A DNA stretch of 64,000 bases from Allobosea sp. CS1GBMeth4 (GCF_900185715.1 NZ_FYAS01000016.1:62001-126000); one strand, 5' to 3'. Positions 9,074 to 17,891 are shown, counted from the first letter of the stretch. The notes: generated by a model from the sequence alone, not told the origin. A program made the numbers and translations.

Positions 9074-10137
9074 CCGGCCGCAAGCAGCGCACGGTCCCGC
9101 AGGTCAAGGGCCTGGCGGGACCGAAGGCCGAGAAATCGGTCAACCTCGCCCTCCAGGGCGGCGGCGCGCACGGCGCCTTCACCTGGGGCGTGCTCGACGC
9201 CATCCTCGCCGACGGGCGGATCGCGATCGAGGCGATCACCGGCGCCAGCGCCGGCGCGATGAACGCGGTGGTGCTGACCGAGGGCTGGCTCGACGGCGGC
9301 AGCGACGGCGCCCGCGCGGCGCTGGAGAATTTCTGGCGCCGGATCAGCGTCGACGGCAAATATGGCGGCTCGGAGCGCTCGCTGCTCGACACCATGCTCG
9401 GCGCCTGGGGCAACGGCCATCCGCCGGGCCTGATCTGGTTCGAGCTCCTGTCGAAGGTGGCGAGCCCCTATGACGTCAACCCGCTCAACATCAATCCGCT
9501 GCGCGGCGTGATCGCCGACCTGATCGACTTCGACAAGGTCCGCGGCTGCGCCGACGTCAACCTGTTCATCTCGGCGACCAATGTCCGCACCGGCAAGATC
9601 AGGATCTTCACCCGCCAGGAGCTGAGCGCCGACCACCTGATGGCCTCGGCCTGCCTGCCGATGGTGTTCCAGGCGGTCGAGATCGCCGGCGAGGCCTATT
9701 GGGACGGCGGCTACATGGGCAATCCGCCGCTCTTCCCGCTGTTCTACGAGTCGAGCTGCGACGATGTCCTGCTGGTGCAGATCAACCCGCTCGAACGCCG
9801 GGAATTGCCGACCAACGCGAGGGCGATCCAGGACCGGCTCAACGAGATCACCTTCAACGCCTCGCTGCTGCGCGAGCTGCGCGCCGTCGACTTCGTCACC
9901 CGCCTGATCGACGACGGCAAGCTCTCGACGAGCGACTACAAGCGCGTCCTGATGCATCGCATCGACGGCGGCCTGCCGCTGGCGCAGCTCACCTCCTCCT
10001 CGCGCCTCAACTCGGAATGGAATTTCCTGCTCGGCCTGCGCGACATGGGCCGCGTCGCGGCCAAGCGCTGGCTCAAGCGCAATTACGCCGCCATCGGCGT
10101 GCAGGGGACGCTGGATCTGAAGGAGGCGATCTCGTAA
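9070..10137 (+). CDS. patatin-like phospholipase family protein
   Basis: The 355-residue protein carries the patatin fold: oxyanion loop GGGAHGAF (30-37), nucleophile elbow GASAG (58-62, Ser60) and the catalytic Asp212 in DGG. The family cleaves acyl ester bonds in lipids. It begins with GTG inside the stop codon of the 3-hydroxybutyrate dehydrogenase gene (GTGA overlap), so the two are translationally coupled. Together they suggest a link between lipid or polyhydroxyalkanoate ester hydrolysis and 3-hydroxybutyrate oxidation. No signal peptide is visible. The C-terminal 90 residues are a helical extension common in the Hyphomicrobiales members. Confidence 0.88.
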   Translation: MTGRKQRTVPQVKGLAGPKAEKSVNLALQGGGAHGAFTWGVLDAILADGRIAIEAITGASAGAMNAVVLTEGWLDGGSDGARAALENFWRRISVDGKYGGSERSLLDTMLGAWGNGHPPGLIWFELLSKVASPYDVNPLNINPLRGVIADLIDFDKVRGCADVNLFISATNVRTGKIRIFTRQELSADHLMASACLPMVFQAVEIAGEAYWDGGYMGNPPLFPLFYESSCDDVLLVQINPLERRELPTNARAIQDRLNEITFNASLLRELRAVDFVTRLIDDGKLSTSDYKRVLMHRIDGGLPLAQLTSSSRLNSEWNFLLGLRDMGRVAAKRWLKRNYAAIGVQGTLDLKEAIS

Positions 10138-10282
10138 GGCGGAAGCAGGCGGGCTTGTCCCGCACAGGCTAGGCCCGAGCTTGCCAGCCGCGACATGCGA
10201 CGGCAATCTCGGCCCTCACGGTTCAGCAATGTATGCCGGAGCATTCTCTCGTCGGGCAGCAGGACAAGGGAAGTCCAGGAAC

Positions 10283-10987
10283 ATGATCATCGACGACGAG
10301 AATGCCGGTCGCGGCAGGATGGATGGGATCGCCCCGCTCGGGCGCCGGGCGCAGCTCAGCCGCCGCTCGTTCCTGGCCGGCTCGGCCGCCGGTCTCGGCG
10401 CGCTCGGGCTCGGCGGCTGCACGACCGACGGCATGAGCCTCGCCGAGGCGCAGAAGCTCTACGGGCCGGTGCCCGAGGAGAAGTTCCCGATCCCGGCGAT
10501 CGACGTCAGCAAGGTCGATCCGAAATACTTCCGTCGCAAGGTCGCCTACGACACCAAGGAAGCGCCCGGCACGATCATCGTCGACCCCGGCAATTACTAT
10601 GTCTACCGCGTCGAGGGTGACGGCACCGCGACCCGCTACGGCGCCAATGTCGGCCGCGACGGCTTCCGCTGGAACGGCGACGCCTATGTCGGGCGCAAAT
10701 CCGAATGGGCGACCTGGACGCCGCCCAAGGAGATGATCAAGCGCCAGCCGGAAGCCGCCAAATACGCCCGCGGCATGCCCGGCGGCCTCGACAATCCGCT
10801 CGGCGCGCGCACGCTGCATCTCTACCAGAACGGCGCCTATACGCTCTACACGATCTACGCCTCGCTCGACGCCGAATCGATCGGAAACGGCATCACCAGC
10901 GGCTGCATCGGCCTGCTCACGCAGGACATGCTGCACCTCTACGACCAGACGCCGGTCAAGACCAAGGTGGTGGTGCTGCCGGCCTGA
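10283..10987 (+). CDS. Tat-exported lipoprotein L,D-transpeptidase (YkuD domain)
   Basis: The 234-residue product has a twin-arginine motif RRSFL (27-31), a hydrophobic stretch and a lipobox LGGC with Cys46, so it is probably exported folded and lipid-anchored. The YkuD domain follows, with His179 and the catalytic Cys208 in TSGCIG. L,D-transpeptidases make 3-3 peptidoglycan cross-links or attach proteins to peptidoglycan. The residue two after the Cys, nearly always Arg in this family, is Gly210 here. The ATG at 10283 has AGGA close upstream. Upstream 145 bp and the following hairpin mark it as a single-gene unit. Confidence 0.9.
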   Translation: MIIDDENAGRGRMDGIAPLGRRAQLSRRSFLAGSAAGLGALGLGGCTTDGMSLAEAQKLYGPVPEEKFPIPAIDVSKVDPKYFRRKVAYDTKEAPGTIIVDPGNYYVYRVEGDGTATRYGANVGRDGFRWNGDAYVGRKSEWATWTPPKEMIKRQPEAAKYARGMPGGLDNPLGARTLHLYQNGAYTLYTIYASLDAESIGNGITSGCIGLLTQDMLHLYDQTPVKTKVVVLPA

Positions 10988-11030
10988 GGCTGCGCCTGAA
11001 GACGCTGAACCGGCGCTGGACGAGCGCGAG

Positions 11031-11057
11031 CAACCCTCTTCTGAAAGGAGAGGGTTG
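11031..11057. terminator. convergent hairpin between L,D-transpeptidase and methyltransferase genes
   Basis: Perfect 9-bp arms CAACCCTCT and AGAGGGTTG flank a nine-base loop. It lies between the convergent 3' ends at 10987 and 11072. There is no U-run on either side, so termination is inferred from position. Confidence 0.5.
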
Positions 11058-11071
11058 TCGGGCTCCCTCGC

Positions 11072-11740
11072 TCAATCTCGCATCGCCAGCCGCCACACCG
11101 AACTCTTCTTGATCTCGGAATCCTCCAACGCCCGCGTCACCGGCACCTGATAGGTCGCGACCTCGGCGAGCCTGTCCCTAGGCAGATAGCTGCGGCCGGG
11201 GTCGCCGATCAGCACGGTCGCGCCACGCCGCGACAGCCCCGAGAGCCAGTCGATGACCCGCGCTGCCAGCTCGCGCTCATAGCAGATGTCGCCGGCGAGG
11301 ATGACGTCCCAGCCCTGGTCGAGGCCGAGGAGATCCTCGAGCCGGGCTTCGACGGCAACCCCGTTCGCCTGCGCATTGAGCCCGATCGCCGCGGCGGCGA
11401 AGGCGTCGATATCGGCCGCGATCACCTCTGCCGCGCCGGCCCTGGCTGCGGCGACGGCGACCAGGCCGGAGCCGCTGGCGAAATCGAGGACGCGGCGGCC
11501 GCGCACGACCTCCGGATGGTCGAGGACATAGCGCGCCAGCGCCTGCCCGCCGGCCCAGGCGAAGGCCCAGAACGGCGGCGGCAGGCCGATCGTCGCCAGT
11601 TCCTCCTCGGTCTTGTGCCAGAGCTCGGTCGCCTCCTCGGCGACGTGGAGCGAAATCTCCGGCGTATGCGGCACCGGCAGGAGCCGCGTATGGGCCCGAA
11701 TGAAGGCGAGCCGGTCCAGCCTGGCATCCACCGCGCTCAC
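11072..11740 (-). CDS. class I SAM-dependent methyltransferase, ETFB-lysine-methyltransferase-like
   Basis: The 222-residue protein has the SAM-binding motif DFASGSGLVAVAAARAG and an acidic second motif AADID, preceded by PPPFWAFAWAGGQALARY, which is characteristic of the ETFB lysine methyltransferase / Nnt1-like group. The bacterial homologues methylate lysines on the electron transfer flavoprotein beta subunit. That substrate is inferred from family only. Starts with GTG overlapping the stop of the upstream glycosyltransferase by four bases, so the pair is one transcript. Confidence 0.8.
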   Translation of the reverse strand: MSAVDARLDRLAFIRAHTRLLPVPHTPEISLHVAEEATELWHKTEEELATIGLPPPFWAFAWAGGQALARYVLDHPEVVRGRRVLDFASGSGLVAVAAARAGAAEVIAADIDAFAAAAIGLNAQANGVAVEARLEDLLGLDQGWDVILAGDICYERELAARVIDWLSGLSRRGATVLIGDPGRSYLPRDRLAEVATYQVPVTRALEDSEIKKSSVWRLAMRD

Positions 11741-12891
11741 GCGACCAGGTCCGCCTGGCGCTGCCCGAGCAGGGAGCGGTAGAGGCCCTTCACCCCGTCC
11801 ATCACGTCGCGCTCGGTATAGCCGGCGAGCAGGCGCTCGCGCGCGCTCGCGCCCATGCGCTCGACCCGTCCCGGCGAGGCCGCCAGGGTCACCAGCGCCT
11901 GCGCCAAGGCCGCGATGTCGTTCGCCGGGACGACGAAGCCGTCCTGCCCGGTGCGGACGAAGGAGCGGCAGCCCGGCACGTCTGTGGTCAGCAGCGCCCG
12001 GCCGCAGGCGGCGCCCTCCAGCAGGGTGCGCGGCAGGCCCTCGCCGCCGCGTGAGGGCAGGCAGCAGACATGGTGCCCCCGCCAGACGCCCTCGATGTCC
12101 CGCGTCGGCCCGGCCCAACTGATCCCCGGCCGCGCCGACCATTCCCGCAAGGTCGCCTCCGGCACCGCCTTGGGATTGGACGGGTCGGGCGCGCCATGCA
12201 GCGTCAGCTCGACGCGTGCGCCCTGCCTGCGCGCCAGGCTCACCGCCTCGACCGCGAGGTCGATCCCCTTCGACCAGAGCATGCGGGCGACGAGCGCGAC
12301 CTTGAGCGGCGGCTGCGGCGGCATCGGCTCGGGCATCAGGATCAACGGGTCGACCCCGGCGCCGCCGACGATCGCGACCTTGGTCTCGTCGGACGGATCG
12401 AGCCCGAGCGTGACCGGATCGTCCGGATTTTCGAACAGGAAGCGCACCAGCGGCCCGTCGATCGCCTCGCGCAGCCAGAGCCTGGCGGCGAGCCGCGCCG
12501 CCTCGGCGACGGCGCCCTCGCGCGCGCCGAGGAAACCGAGCCCGGTCAAGGCGTAGACCCGGCGCTCGACCCCGGCGAGGCGGCCGGCCAGGCCGGCGAG
12601 CGCGATCGGCTTGAGCGCGATGCAATGCAGGATATCGGGCTTTTCGCGCTCGATCAGCCGCTTCAGCGCCATCACTTGCCGAAGGAGCGCGACCGGCGAG
12701 AGCGAGCGCCGCTCCGCTTCGAGCGGGATCAGCCGCGCGCCTGTCGCCTCGATGACGCGGCGGTGGCTGCGCTCGCGCGCGATCACCGCGACATCGAGCC
12801 CTATTTCGCCGGCAGCTCGCGCCATCGGCAGGAAGTGGGAGGCGAAGAACCAGTCCTCGGTGGCGACGAAAAGCAGCTTCTGGCGGGCCAT
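11737..12891 (-). CDS. glycosyltransferase family 4 protein
   Basis: The 384-residue protein has the two Rossmann-like halves of a GT-B glycosyltransferase. The N-terminus KLLFVATEDWFFASHFLPMARAA and the donor-site motif EGLPRTLLEGAACGRALLTTD (with the E-x7-E pattern) match the CapM/WbpH-like group that transfers sugars from nucleotide donors to lipid-linked or protein acceptors. No other cell-surface gene adjoins it; its only partner is the small methyltransferase. Start is ambiguous: ATG at 12891 or 12900, neither with a clear ribosome-binding site. Confidence 0.85.
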   Translation of the reverse strand: MARQKLLFVATEDWFFASHFLPMARAAGEIGLDVAVIARERSHRRVIEATGARLIPLEAERRSLSPVALLRQVMALKRLIEREKPDILHCIALKPIALAGLAGRLAGVERRVYALTGLGFLGAREGAVAEAARLAARLWLREAIDGPLVRFLFENPDDPVTLGLDPSDETKVAIVGGAGVDPLILMPEPMPPQPPLKVALVARMLWSKGIDLAVEAVSLARRQGARVELTLHGAPDPSNPKAVPEATLREWSARPGISWAGPTRDIEGVWRGHHVCCLPSRGGEGLPRTLLEGAACGRALLTTDVPGCRSFVRTGQDGFVVPANDIAALAQALVTLAASPGRVERMGASARERLLAGYTERDVMDGVKGLYRSLLGQRQADLVA

Positions 12892-13033
12892 GGCGCGCAT
12901 CAGGCCGATGCCGCGCCGAAAAGCAAGCGCATAAGCGGGCCGGGAGGCAGAGCTGCCATGCCCTGCGGTTGCTGGACGCATGGCCCCGCGCTTGCCAGAA
13001 AGGGCCCGGACTTCCCCTCCAGCGAGACGAAAC

Positions 13034-14458
13034 ATGGACAATCGCAACGACCTCTGGCGTCACGTCGACGCCAGCAAGCAGCGCTTCATCGAACTCAGCG
13101 ACCGGGTCTGGGCCATTCCCGAGGTCTGCTACACCGAGAAGCGCTCGGTCGCCGAGCATGTCGCCGAGCTCCGCCACCAGGGCTTCCGCGTCACCGAGAA
13201 CGTCGCCGACATCCCGACTGCGGTGATCGGCGAGGCCGGCGAGGGCGGCCCGGTCATCGCCTTCCTCGGCGAATACGACGCGCTGCCCGGCCTCAGCCAG
13301 GAATCGGGCGTCGCCGAGCATCGCGCCATCGAGGCCGGCGGCCACGGCCATGGCTGCGGCCACAACCTGCTCGGCTCGGCCGCCCTGCTCGCGGCGACGG
13401 CGATGAAGAACTGGCTCGCCGAGAACAAGCTGCCCGGCCGCGTCCGCTATTACGGCTGCCCGGCCGAGGAAGGCGGCGCCGCCAAGGCCTTCATGGTCCG
13501 CGCCGGCGCTTTCGAGGATGCCGACATCGCGATCTCCTGGCATCCGAGCAGCTTCTGGGAGGTGACCCCGCCGCTCTCGCTCGCCAACACCCGCGCCGAC
13601 TTCGTCTTCACCGGCCGGGCCTCGCATGCCGCGGCCTCGCCCGAGCTCGGGCGCAGCGCGCTCGACGCCGTCGAACTGATGAATGTCGGCGTCAACTACA
13701 TGCGCGAGCACATGCCGAGCGATGCGCGCGTCCATTACGCCCTGCTCGACACCGGCGGCATCGCCCCCAATGTCGTCCAGGCCCATGCCCGCGTGCGCTA
13801 TTCGATCCGCGCCCGCGACCTGCCCGGCATGCTCGAGCTGGTCGGCCGCGTCAAGAAGATCGCCGAGGGCGCGGCCTTGATGACCGAGACGACGATGGAG
13901 ATGAAGATCGTCAGCGCCGTCTCCAACGTCGTCGGCAACGGCCCGCTGGAACAGGCGCTGCAGGGCATCATGGAGGAGCTCGGCCCGCCGCATTTCGACG
14001 AGGCCGACAGGGAGTTCGCCCGCAAGATCCGCGCGACCCTGTCGCAGAAGGACATCGACGCCGTCTGGCGCGCGATCGGCGTGCCGAAGACCGAGGCCGA
14101 GCTCGCCGATTTTACCGTGCCGCTCGATTCGCCGCGCAATCCGGCGATCGGCTCGACCGATGTCGGCGATGTCAGCTGGGTCGTCCCGACCGTGCAGGCG
14201 CATGCGCCGACCGTCGCGATCGGTACCCCCTTCCACACCTGGCAGGTCGTGGCGCAGGGCAAGATGCCGGCGGCGCACAAGGCGATGGTCCAGGTCGCCA
14301 AGGCGATGGCGGCGACCGGGGCCGCCGTGCTGACCGATCCGGCGCTGATGGCGGCGGCGAAGGCCGACTTCCAGAAGCGCGTCGCCGCCGATGGCGGCTA
14401 CACCTCGCCGATCCCCGCCGAGGTGAAGCCGCCGCTGACCATGTCGACCGGCGGCTGA
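13034..14458 (+). CDS. M20-type amidohydrolase, p-aminobenzoyl-glutamate hydrolase subunit B-like
   Basis: The 474-residue metallo-amidohydrolase shows GEYDALPGLSQ and GHGHGCGHNLLG metal-ligand blocks, YGCPAEEGGAAKAFMVRAG with the catalytic Glu pair, a dimerisation domain with GRASHAAASPELGRSALDAVELM, and the final metal ligand in the region around HAPTVAIGTPFHTWQ. These match the AbgB/amidohydrolase group, which cleaves aryl- or acyl-amides of amino acids such as p-aminobenzoyl-glutamate. No AbgA or AbgT is beside it. It diverges from the glycosyltransferase with a 142-bp gap. The exact substrate is unknown. Confidence 0.88.
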   Translation: MDNRNDLWRHVDASKQRFIELSDRVWAIPEVCYTEKRSVAEHVAELRHQGFRVTENVADIPTAVIGEAGEGGPVIAFLGEYDALPGLSQESGVAEHRAIEAGGHGHGCGHNLLGSAALLAATAMKNWLAENKLPGRVRYYGCPAEEGGAAKAFMVRAGAFEDADIAISWHPSSFWEVTPPLSLANTRADFVFTGRASHAAASPELGRSALDAVELMNVGVNYMREHMPSDARVHYALLDTGGIAPNVVQAHARVRYSIRARDLPGMLELVGRVKKIAEGAALMTETTMEMKIVSAVSNVVGNGPLEQALQGIMEELGPPHFDEADREFARKIRATLSQKDIDAVWRAIGVPKTEAELADFTVPLDSPRNPAIGSTDVGDVSWVVPTVQAHAPTVAIGTPFHTWQVVAQGKMPAAHKAMVQVAKAMAATGAAVLTDPALMAAAKADFQKRVAADGGYTSPIPAEVKPPLTMSTGG

Positions 14459-14478
14459 TTCCGCCGCGAAAGCTCCAT

Positions 14479-14521
14479 CGTCGTTCCGGGCCGGGCGCCT
14501 TTGGCCTGCCCCGGAACGACG
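14479..14521. repeat. intergenic palindrome
   Basis: Arms CGTCGTTCCGG (14479-14489) and CCGGAACGACG (14511-14521) are perfect inverted repeats around a 21-base centre. The sequence is of the REP type seen between genes in Hyphomicrobiales. Confidence 0.65.
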
Positions 14522-14550
14522 GCGCAGCGCGTTTCCAGCGCGACGGGCAT

Positions 14551-14581
14551 GAAAAGGGCCCGCCGGACGGACCGGCGGGCC
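14551..14581 (-). terminator. Rho-independent terminator for the secreted-protein gene at 14617
   Basis: A perfect 10-bp GC stem (14557-14566 with 14572-14581, five-base loop) is followed on the minus strand by four U. It is 36 bp past the stop codon of the minus-strand gene. Confidence 0.85.
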
Positions 14582-14616
14582 AGGATGTCGGGCCGGGGAG
14601 GAGGCCCTGGGGAAGC

Positions 14617-14922
14617 TCAGTAATAGGTACGGCAGACGCGGCGTGTACCGATGACCTCGCCGTAATAATTGACGCGGTCGACGAGGTGGCAGCGGCGGAC
14701 AGGGCCGTAGGCCGGCACATAGCCGTCGTCATAATAGCCATAGGCCGGGCCGCTGGCGGCGCCGGCCGCGAGGGCGCCGAGGGCCAGGGCCCCGACCACG
14801 CCGGCGCCGATCGCGGCACCACGGTAATAGCGCGGACGCGCCTCGGCATCGGCGGCGAAGACGGACACGCCGAGCGTGAGGGCGGCGACGGCAGCGGCGA
14901 GGCTCTTCTTGGTGCGGGTCAT
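14617..14922 (-). CDS. small exported hypothetical protein (101 aa)
   Basis: The product starts MTRTKKSLAAAVAALTLGVS and has a clear signal peptide (cleavage near AEA, residue 28). The mature part has a glycine/alanine-rich hydrophobic stretch (about 35-58) followed by a tyrosine-rich tail with two Cys and several Arg (RRCHLVDRVNYYGEVIGTRRV). Such small Gly/Ala proteins with a C-terminal RRC...Y motif are common in Hyphomicrobiales and of unknown function; the Gly-zipper-like stretch suggests membrane contact. Start has GAGGAAC at the right distance. It has its own terminator. Confidence 0.85.
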   Translation of the reverse strand: MTRTKKSLAAAVAALTLGVSVFAADAEARPRYYRGAAIGAGVVGALALGALAAGAASGPAYGYYDDGYVPAYGPVRRCHLVDRVNYYGEVIGTRRVCRTYY

Positions 14923-15119
14923 GTTCGTTCCTCCGATTGGGTAGCCGGGTGGCGAACGGCTCGCCATGCCCGGGCCTTGTCGGCTGCAGGAGCGGAATCG
15001 CGCATTCGCCTAAAAAAGCCGCGAAATGCCGCGAGGTTCCATCGGGAGCACCGTGCGGCGGCTTGCCGATCCGCGCCGGATGTCGTCGGATCGCCCGTCC
15101 CGAGCGGAGAACCAACGCC

Positions 15120-15647
15120 ATGAGAATCGCACGGCTCGCTCTCGCCATCGGCTTCGCCGCTTTGCTCGCGGCCCCCCTGCGGGCCGGGCAATGGGCGAGC
15201 AGCTACACCACCCATGATTATGCGAAATGCCGCAAGGACAGGGGCGATGGCGATCCGGTGGCGGTGCATCGCTGCGCCGGCAAGGCGGGCATCGCGGTGG
15301 TCTGGACGGCCGACGACGACGCCTCGGCCGTCGGCTTCGGTCCGAACCCGGCCGAGGAGGCCATTCTGCCCGACATTGGCTTCTTCGAGGCCGGCAGGAC
15401 GATCGAATGGCGTGGCCCGAAAGGCGGCCGTCCGCAGGCGGCGATCCTGCGCTATGCGACGGGCCGCAGCGTCGGCAGGCTCGACGGCGCCCGGCTCGTC
15501 GTCTACCGCCTCGATGCCGGCGGCCATTCCTGCATCATCGGCAGCGTCGATGCCCGCAAGCCGGCCGCCAATGCGGCGGCACGGCGGCTGGCCGACGAGA
15601 GAGGCCCGTCGTTCCGCTGCGGCCAGGACAGCCGCTCCGACCGCTAG
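15120..15647 (+). CDS. exported hypothetical protein (175 aa)
   Basis: The ATG at 15120 has GGAGA upstream and opens a protein with a Sec signal peptide (MRIARLALAIGFAALLAA, cleavage near RAG). The mature part contains four Cys (KCRKD, HRCAG, HSCIIG, FRCGQ) that could form two disulfides, consistent with a periplasmic location. No domain is recognised. It diverges from the small exported protein gene with 197 bp between starts, which must hold both promoters; I could not pick out convincing -35/-10 boxes there. Confidence 0.85.
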   Translation: MRIARLALAIGFAALLAAPLRAGQWASSYTTHDYAKCRKDRGDGDPVAVHRCAGKAGIAVVWTADDDASAVGFGPNPAEEAILPDIGFFEAGRTIEWRGPKGGRPQAAILRYATGRSVGRLDGARLVVYRLDAGGHSCIIGSVDARKPAANAAARRLADERGPSFRCGQDSRSDR

Positions 15648-15656
15648 ACCGCCGCA

Positions 15657-15686
15657 AATAAAAAGCGCCGCGGAGACGCGGCGCTT
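15657..15686 (-). terminator. Rho-independent terminator of the DUF6481 gene
   Basis: A perfect 10-bp stem AAGCGCCGCG / CGCGGCGCTT (15663-15686) with a GAGA loop is followed on the minus strand by UUUUUAUUU. It also separates this gene from the convergent plus-strand gene ending at 15647. Confidence 0.88.
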
Positions 15687-15714
15687 CCTGCAGGACAGGG
15701 GTTCGGAGCGGCGC

Positions 15715-16089
15715 TCAGCGGCGCTTACCGGCGACCCGCATTTCCATGTACTGGACGGCTTCGAGCAGGACGCGACGCGGCCGCTCGGCATCGCGCTTGG
15801 CCTGCTCGGCCTTGCGCAGCGCCTCGCGCTCGGCCTCGGCCTGGCGCTCGGCCTCCTCGCGGGCTGCCCGCTCGAGGGCAGCGATGCGCTCGGCCTCCTG
15901 ACGCTCCGCCTCCTTCTTGGCCTCGCGCTCGGCGCGGGCCGCAGCGATGGCCTCACGCTCGGCCCGACGCTGCATCATCACCGGATCGTCCGGCCCGGGA
16001 CGCGCCTTGAAGCGCTCGAGCAGGGCCTTCTTCGCGTTGGCGGAGTTGGCTTGGCGATCGGTGAAATGGCGGTCGTTCGGGTTCTTCAA
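15715..16089 (-). CDS. DUF6481 family protein
   Basis: The 124-residue product is almost entirely one charged alpha-helix rich in Glu, Arg and Ala (about residues 40-108), probably a coiled coil. The N-terminus NPNDRHFTDRQANSANAKKALLERFKARP is the conserved part of DUF6481. Function is unknown; members sit next to rpsU or cold-shock genes in many Hyphomicrobiales. The only good start is a TTG, with AGAAGG six bases upstream. It follows rpsU on the same strand after 83 bp. Confidence 0.85.
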   Translation of the reverse strand: MKNPNDRHFTDRQANSANAKKALLERFKARPGPDDPVMMQRRAEREAIAAARAEREAKKEAERQEAERIAALERAAREEAERQAEAEREALRKAEQAKRDAERPRRVLLEAVQYMEMRVAGKRR

Positions 16090-16172
16090 GGTGGGCCTTC
16101 TCGGGGTTACGCGGGCAAGGATGCCGCTCGCATGCTGCGCTTACGGCAACTCGCGAGGTTTTTGTACTGAAA

Positions 16173-16436
16173 TCAGCGCTGGGCCGCTGCGCCGGCAGCG
16201 CGGGGCTTGATCGCCTTCGGCTTCGGCGCGGCGATCAGTCCTTCGCGCTGCGCCTGCTTGCGGGCGAGCTTGCGGGCGCGGCGGACAGCCTCGGCCTTCT
16301 CGCGGGCGCGCTGCTCGGACGGCTTCTCATAGGAGGCGCGGCGCTTCATCTCGCGGAACACGCCTTCGCGCTGCAATTTTTTCTTCAGAACGCGAATGGC
16401 CTGATCGACATTGTTGTCGCGCACGAGAACCTGCAT
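16173..16436 (-). CDS. rpsU: 30S ribosomal protein S21
   Basis: The 87-residue basic protein starts [21 protein letters not shown] and contains [31 protein letters not shown], the standard S21 sequence, with an Ala/Pro/Lys-rich tail usual in Alphaproteobacteria. S21 acts in translation initiation on the small subunit. The ATG at 16436 is preceded by GGAGAAACGG. A terminator-like hairpin lies in its leader (separate entry). Confidence 0.96.
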   Translation of the reverse strand: MQVLVRDNNVDQAIRVLKKKLQREGVFREMKRRASYEKPSEQRAREKAEAVRRARKLARKQAQREGLIAAPKPKAIKPRAAGAAAQR

Positions 16437-16459
16437 CCGTTTCTCCAGCTCGCAGGATG

Positions 16460-16494
16460 TGAAGGAAAAAGGGTCAGGCGCAGCCCGACCCTTT
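16460..16494 (-). terminator. terminator-like hairpin in the rpsU leader
   Basis: On the minus strand AAAGGGTC (16487-16494) pairs with GACCCTTT (16468-16475) around an 11-base loop and is followed by UUUUUCCUUC, only about 24 bases before the rpsU ATG. No minus-strand gene precedes it (proB diverges at 16739), so it looks like an attenuator in the leader rather than the end of another gene. The remaining ~245 bp up to proB hold no gene; both promoters must be there. Confidence 0.6.
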
Positions 16495-16738
16495 GGGATT
16501 TGCGCGTCGCGGTACCAGAAATCGGCGGCGAGCGCCACCCCCTATCTATCCTCTCATGCGCATGGCCAACCCGCGGCAGGCAGCCTTAGGGGCTCGCGCC
16601 GCCCCCGTCGCGCCGGGCGCCGGCCCGAAATCCCGGTGCAGTGGCGCAATGCGCCCACGCTGCTTTACAATGCCGGCAATTTAGCCAAGGAACGGCGACG
16701 GGCGTCATTCCGCCCACCGAGAAGCCCGGTCCTGCCCC

Positions 16739-17878
16739 GTGAACCTGCCCGCCCTCGATCAGTTCCGTCGCATCGTCGTCAAGGTCGGCTCCTCGCTGCT
16801 CGTCGACCGGGCGCAGGGACGCCTGCGCCATGCCTGGCTCGCCGCGCTCGCCGAGGATCTGGCGGAGCTGCACGGCCGCGGCGCCGATGTGCTCGTCGTC
16901 TCCTCCGGTGCGATCGCGCTCGGCCGCACCGTCCTGAAGCTGCCGGCCGGCCCGCTCAGGCTCGAGGAAAGCCAGGCCTCCGCCGCGGTCGGCCAGATCG
17001 CGCTCGCCCGCAACTGGTCCGAGGCGCTCGGCCATCACGGCCTCAACGCCGGCCAGATCCTCCTGACTCTCGCCGACACCGAGGAGCGCCGGCGCTATCT
17101 CAACGCCCGCGCGACGCTGGGCCGCCTGCTCGACCTGCGCGCGGTTCCGGTGATCAACGAGAACGACACCGTCGCCACCTCCGAGATCCGCTATGGCGAC
17201 AACGACCGGCTCGCCGCACGCGTGGCCACCATGGCCGGCGCCGACCTCCTGGTGCTGTTCTCGGACATTGACGGGCTCTACACCGCCCCGCCCCTGTCCG
17301 ACCCGGACGCGCGGCACATCCCGGTCGTCCCGGCGATCTCGCCCGCGATCGAAGCGATGGCCGGCGGCGCCGCCTCGGAGCTCTCGCGCGGCGGCATGCG
17401 GACCAAGATCGAGGCCGGCAAGATCGCCACCGCCGGCGGCGCCCACATGCTGATCGCCGACGGGCGCGCCAAGAATCCGCTGCGGGCCGTCGCGGAGGGC
17501 GCCCGCTGCTCCTGGTTCCTCAGCGCCTCGACGCCCGCGACAGCGCGCAAGACCTGGATCGCCGGCTCGCTCGAGCCGCGCGGCACGCTCCATGTCGACG
17601 ACGGCGCCGCGCGGGCGCTGCGCGGCGGCGCCAGCCTGCTGCCGGTCGGGGTGACCCGGGTCGAGGGCGCCTTCAGCCGCGGCGACGCGGTCGTGATCCG
17701 TGCCGGCGACGGCAGCGAGCTCGGTCGCGGCCTCGTCGCCTATGACGCGGACGAGGCGGCGCGCGTGCTCGGCAAGGCCTCGCGCGAGATCGAGACGGTG
17801 CTCGGCTACCCCGGCCGCGCCGAGATGATTCACCGGGACGACATGGCGCTGCGCCTCGGCTACGATCCGGGCCCGTGA
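16739..17878 (+). CDS. proB: glutamate 5-kinase
   Basis: ProB phosphorylates L-glutamate in the first step of proline synthesis. The 379-residue protein has the amino-acid-kinase core ([58 protein letters not shown]) and a C-terminal PUA domain (about residues 280-365), the normal two-domain form subject to proline feedback. It starts with GTG and has no strong ribosome-binding site. proA follows after 13 bp and nadD overlaps proA, forming one operon. obgE, which often precedes proB in this order, is not adjacent here. Confidence 0.97.
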   Translation: MNLPALDQFRRIVVKVGSSLLVDRAQGRLRHAWLAALAEDLAELHGRGADVLVVSSGAIALGRTVLKLPAGPLRLEESQASAAVGQIALARNWSEALGHHGLNAGQILLTLADTEERRRYLNARATLGRLLDLRAVPVINENDTVATSEIRYGDNDRLAARVATMAGADLLVLFSDIDGLYTAPPLSDPDARHIPVVPAISPAIEAMAGGAASELSRGGMRTKIEAGKIATAGGAHMLIADGRAKNPLRAVAEGARCSWFLSASTPATARKTWIAGSLEPRGTLHVDDGAARALRGGASLLPVGVTRVEGAFSRGDAVVIRAGDGSELGRGLVAYDADEAARVLGKASREIETVLGYPGRAEMIHRDDMALRLGYDPGP

Positions 17879-17891
17879 GTGAGCTTCAGGA

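Noticed and set aside
11072..14278. A 1068-codon minus-strand frame running through the methyltransferase and opposite the amidohydrolase gene
   Set aside because: Only the last ~222 codons (from the GTG at 11740) are real; the upstream part is anti-sense to the amidohydrolase and out of frame with the glycosyltransferase.
12070..15123. Long plus-strand open frame spanning the glycosyltransferase, amidohydrolase and small-protein region
   Set aside because: It crosses several real genes on both strands and reads as Arg/Gly/Asp low-complexity sequence, typical of GC-rich shadow frames.
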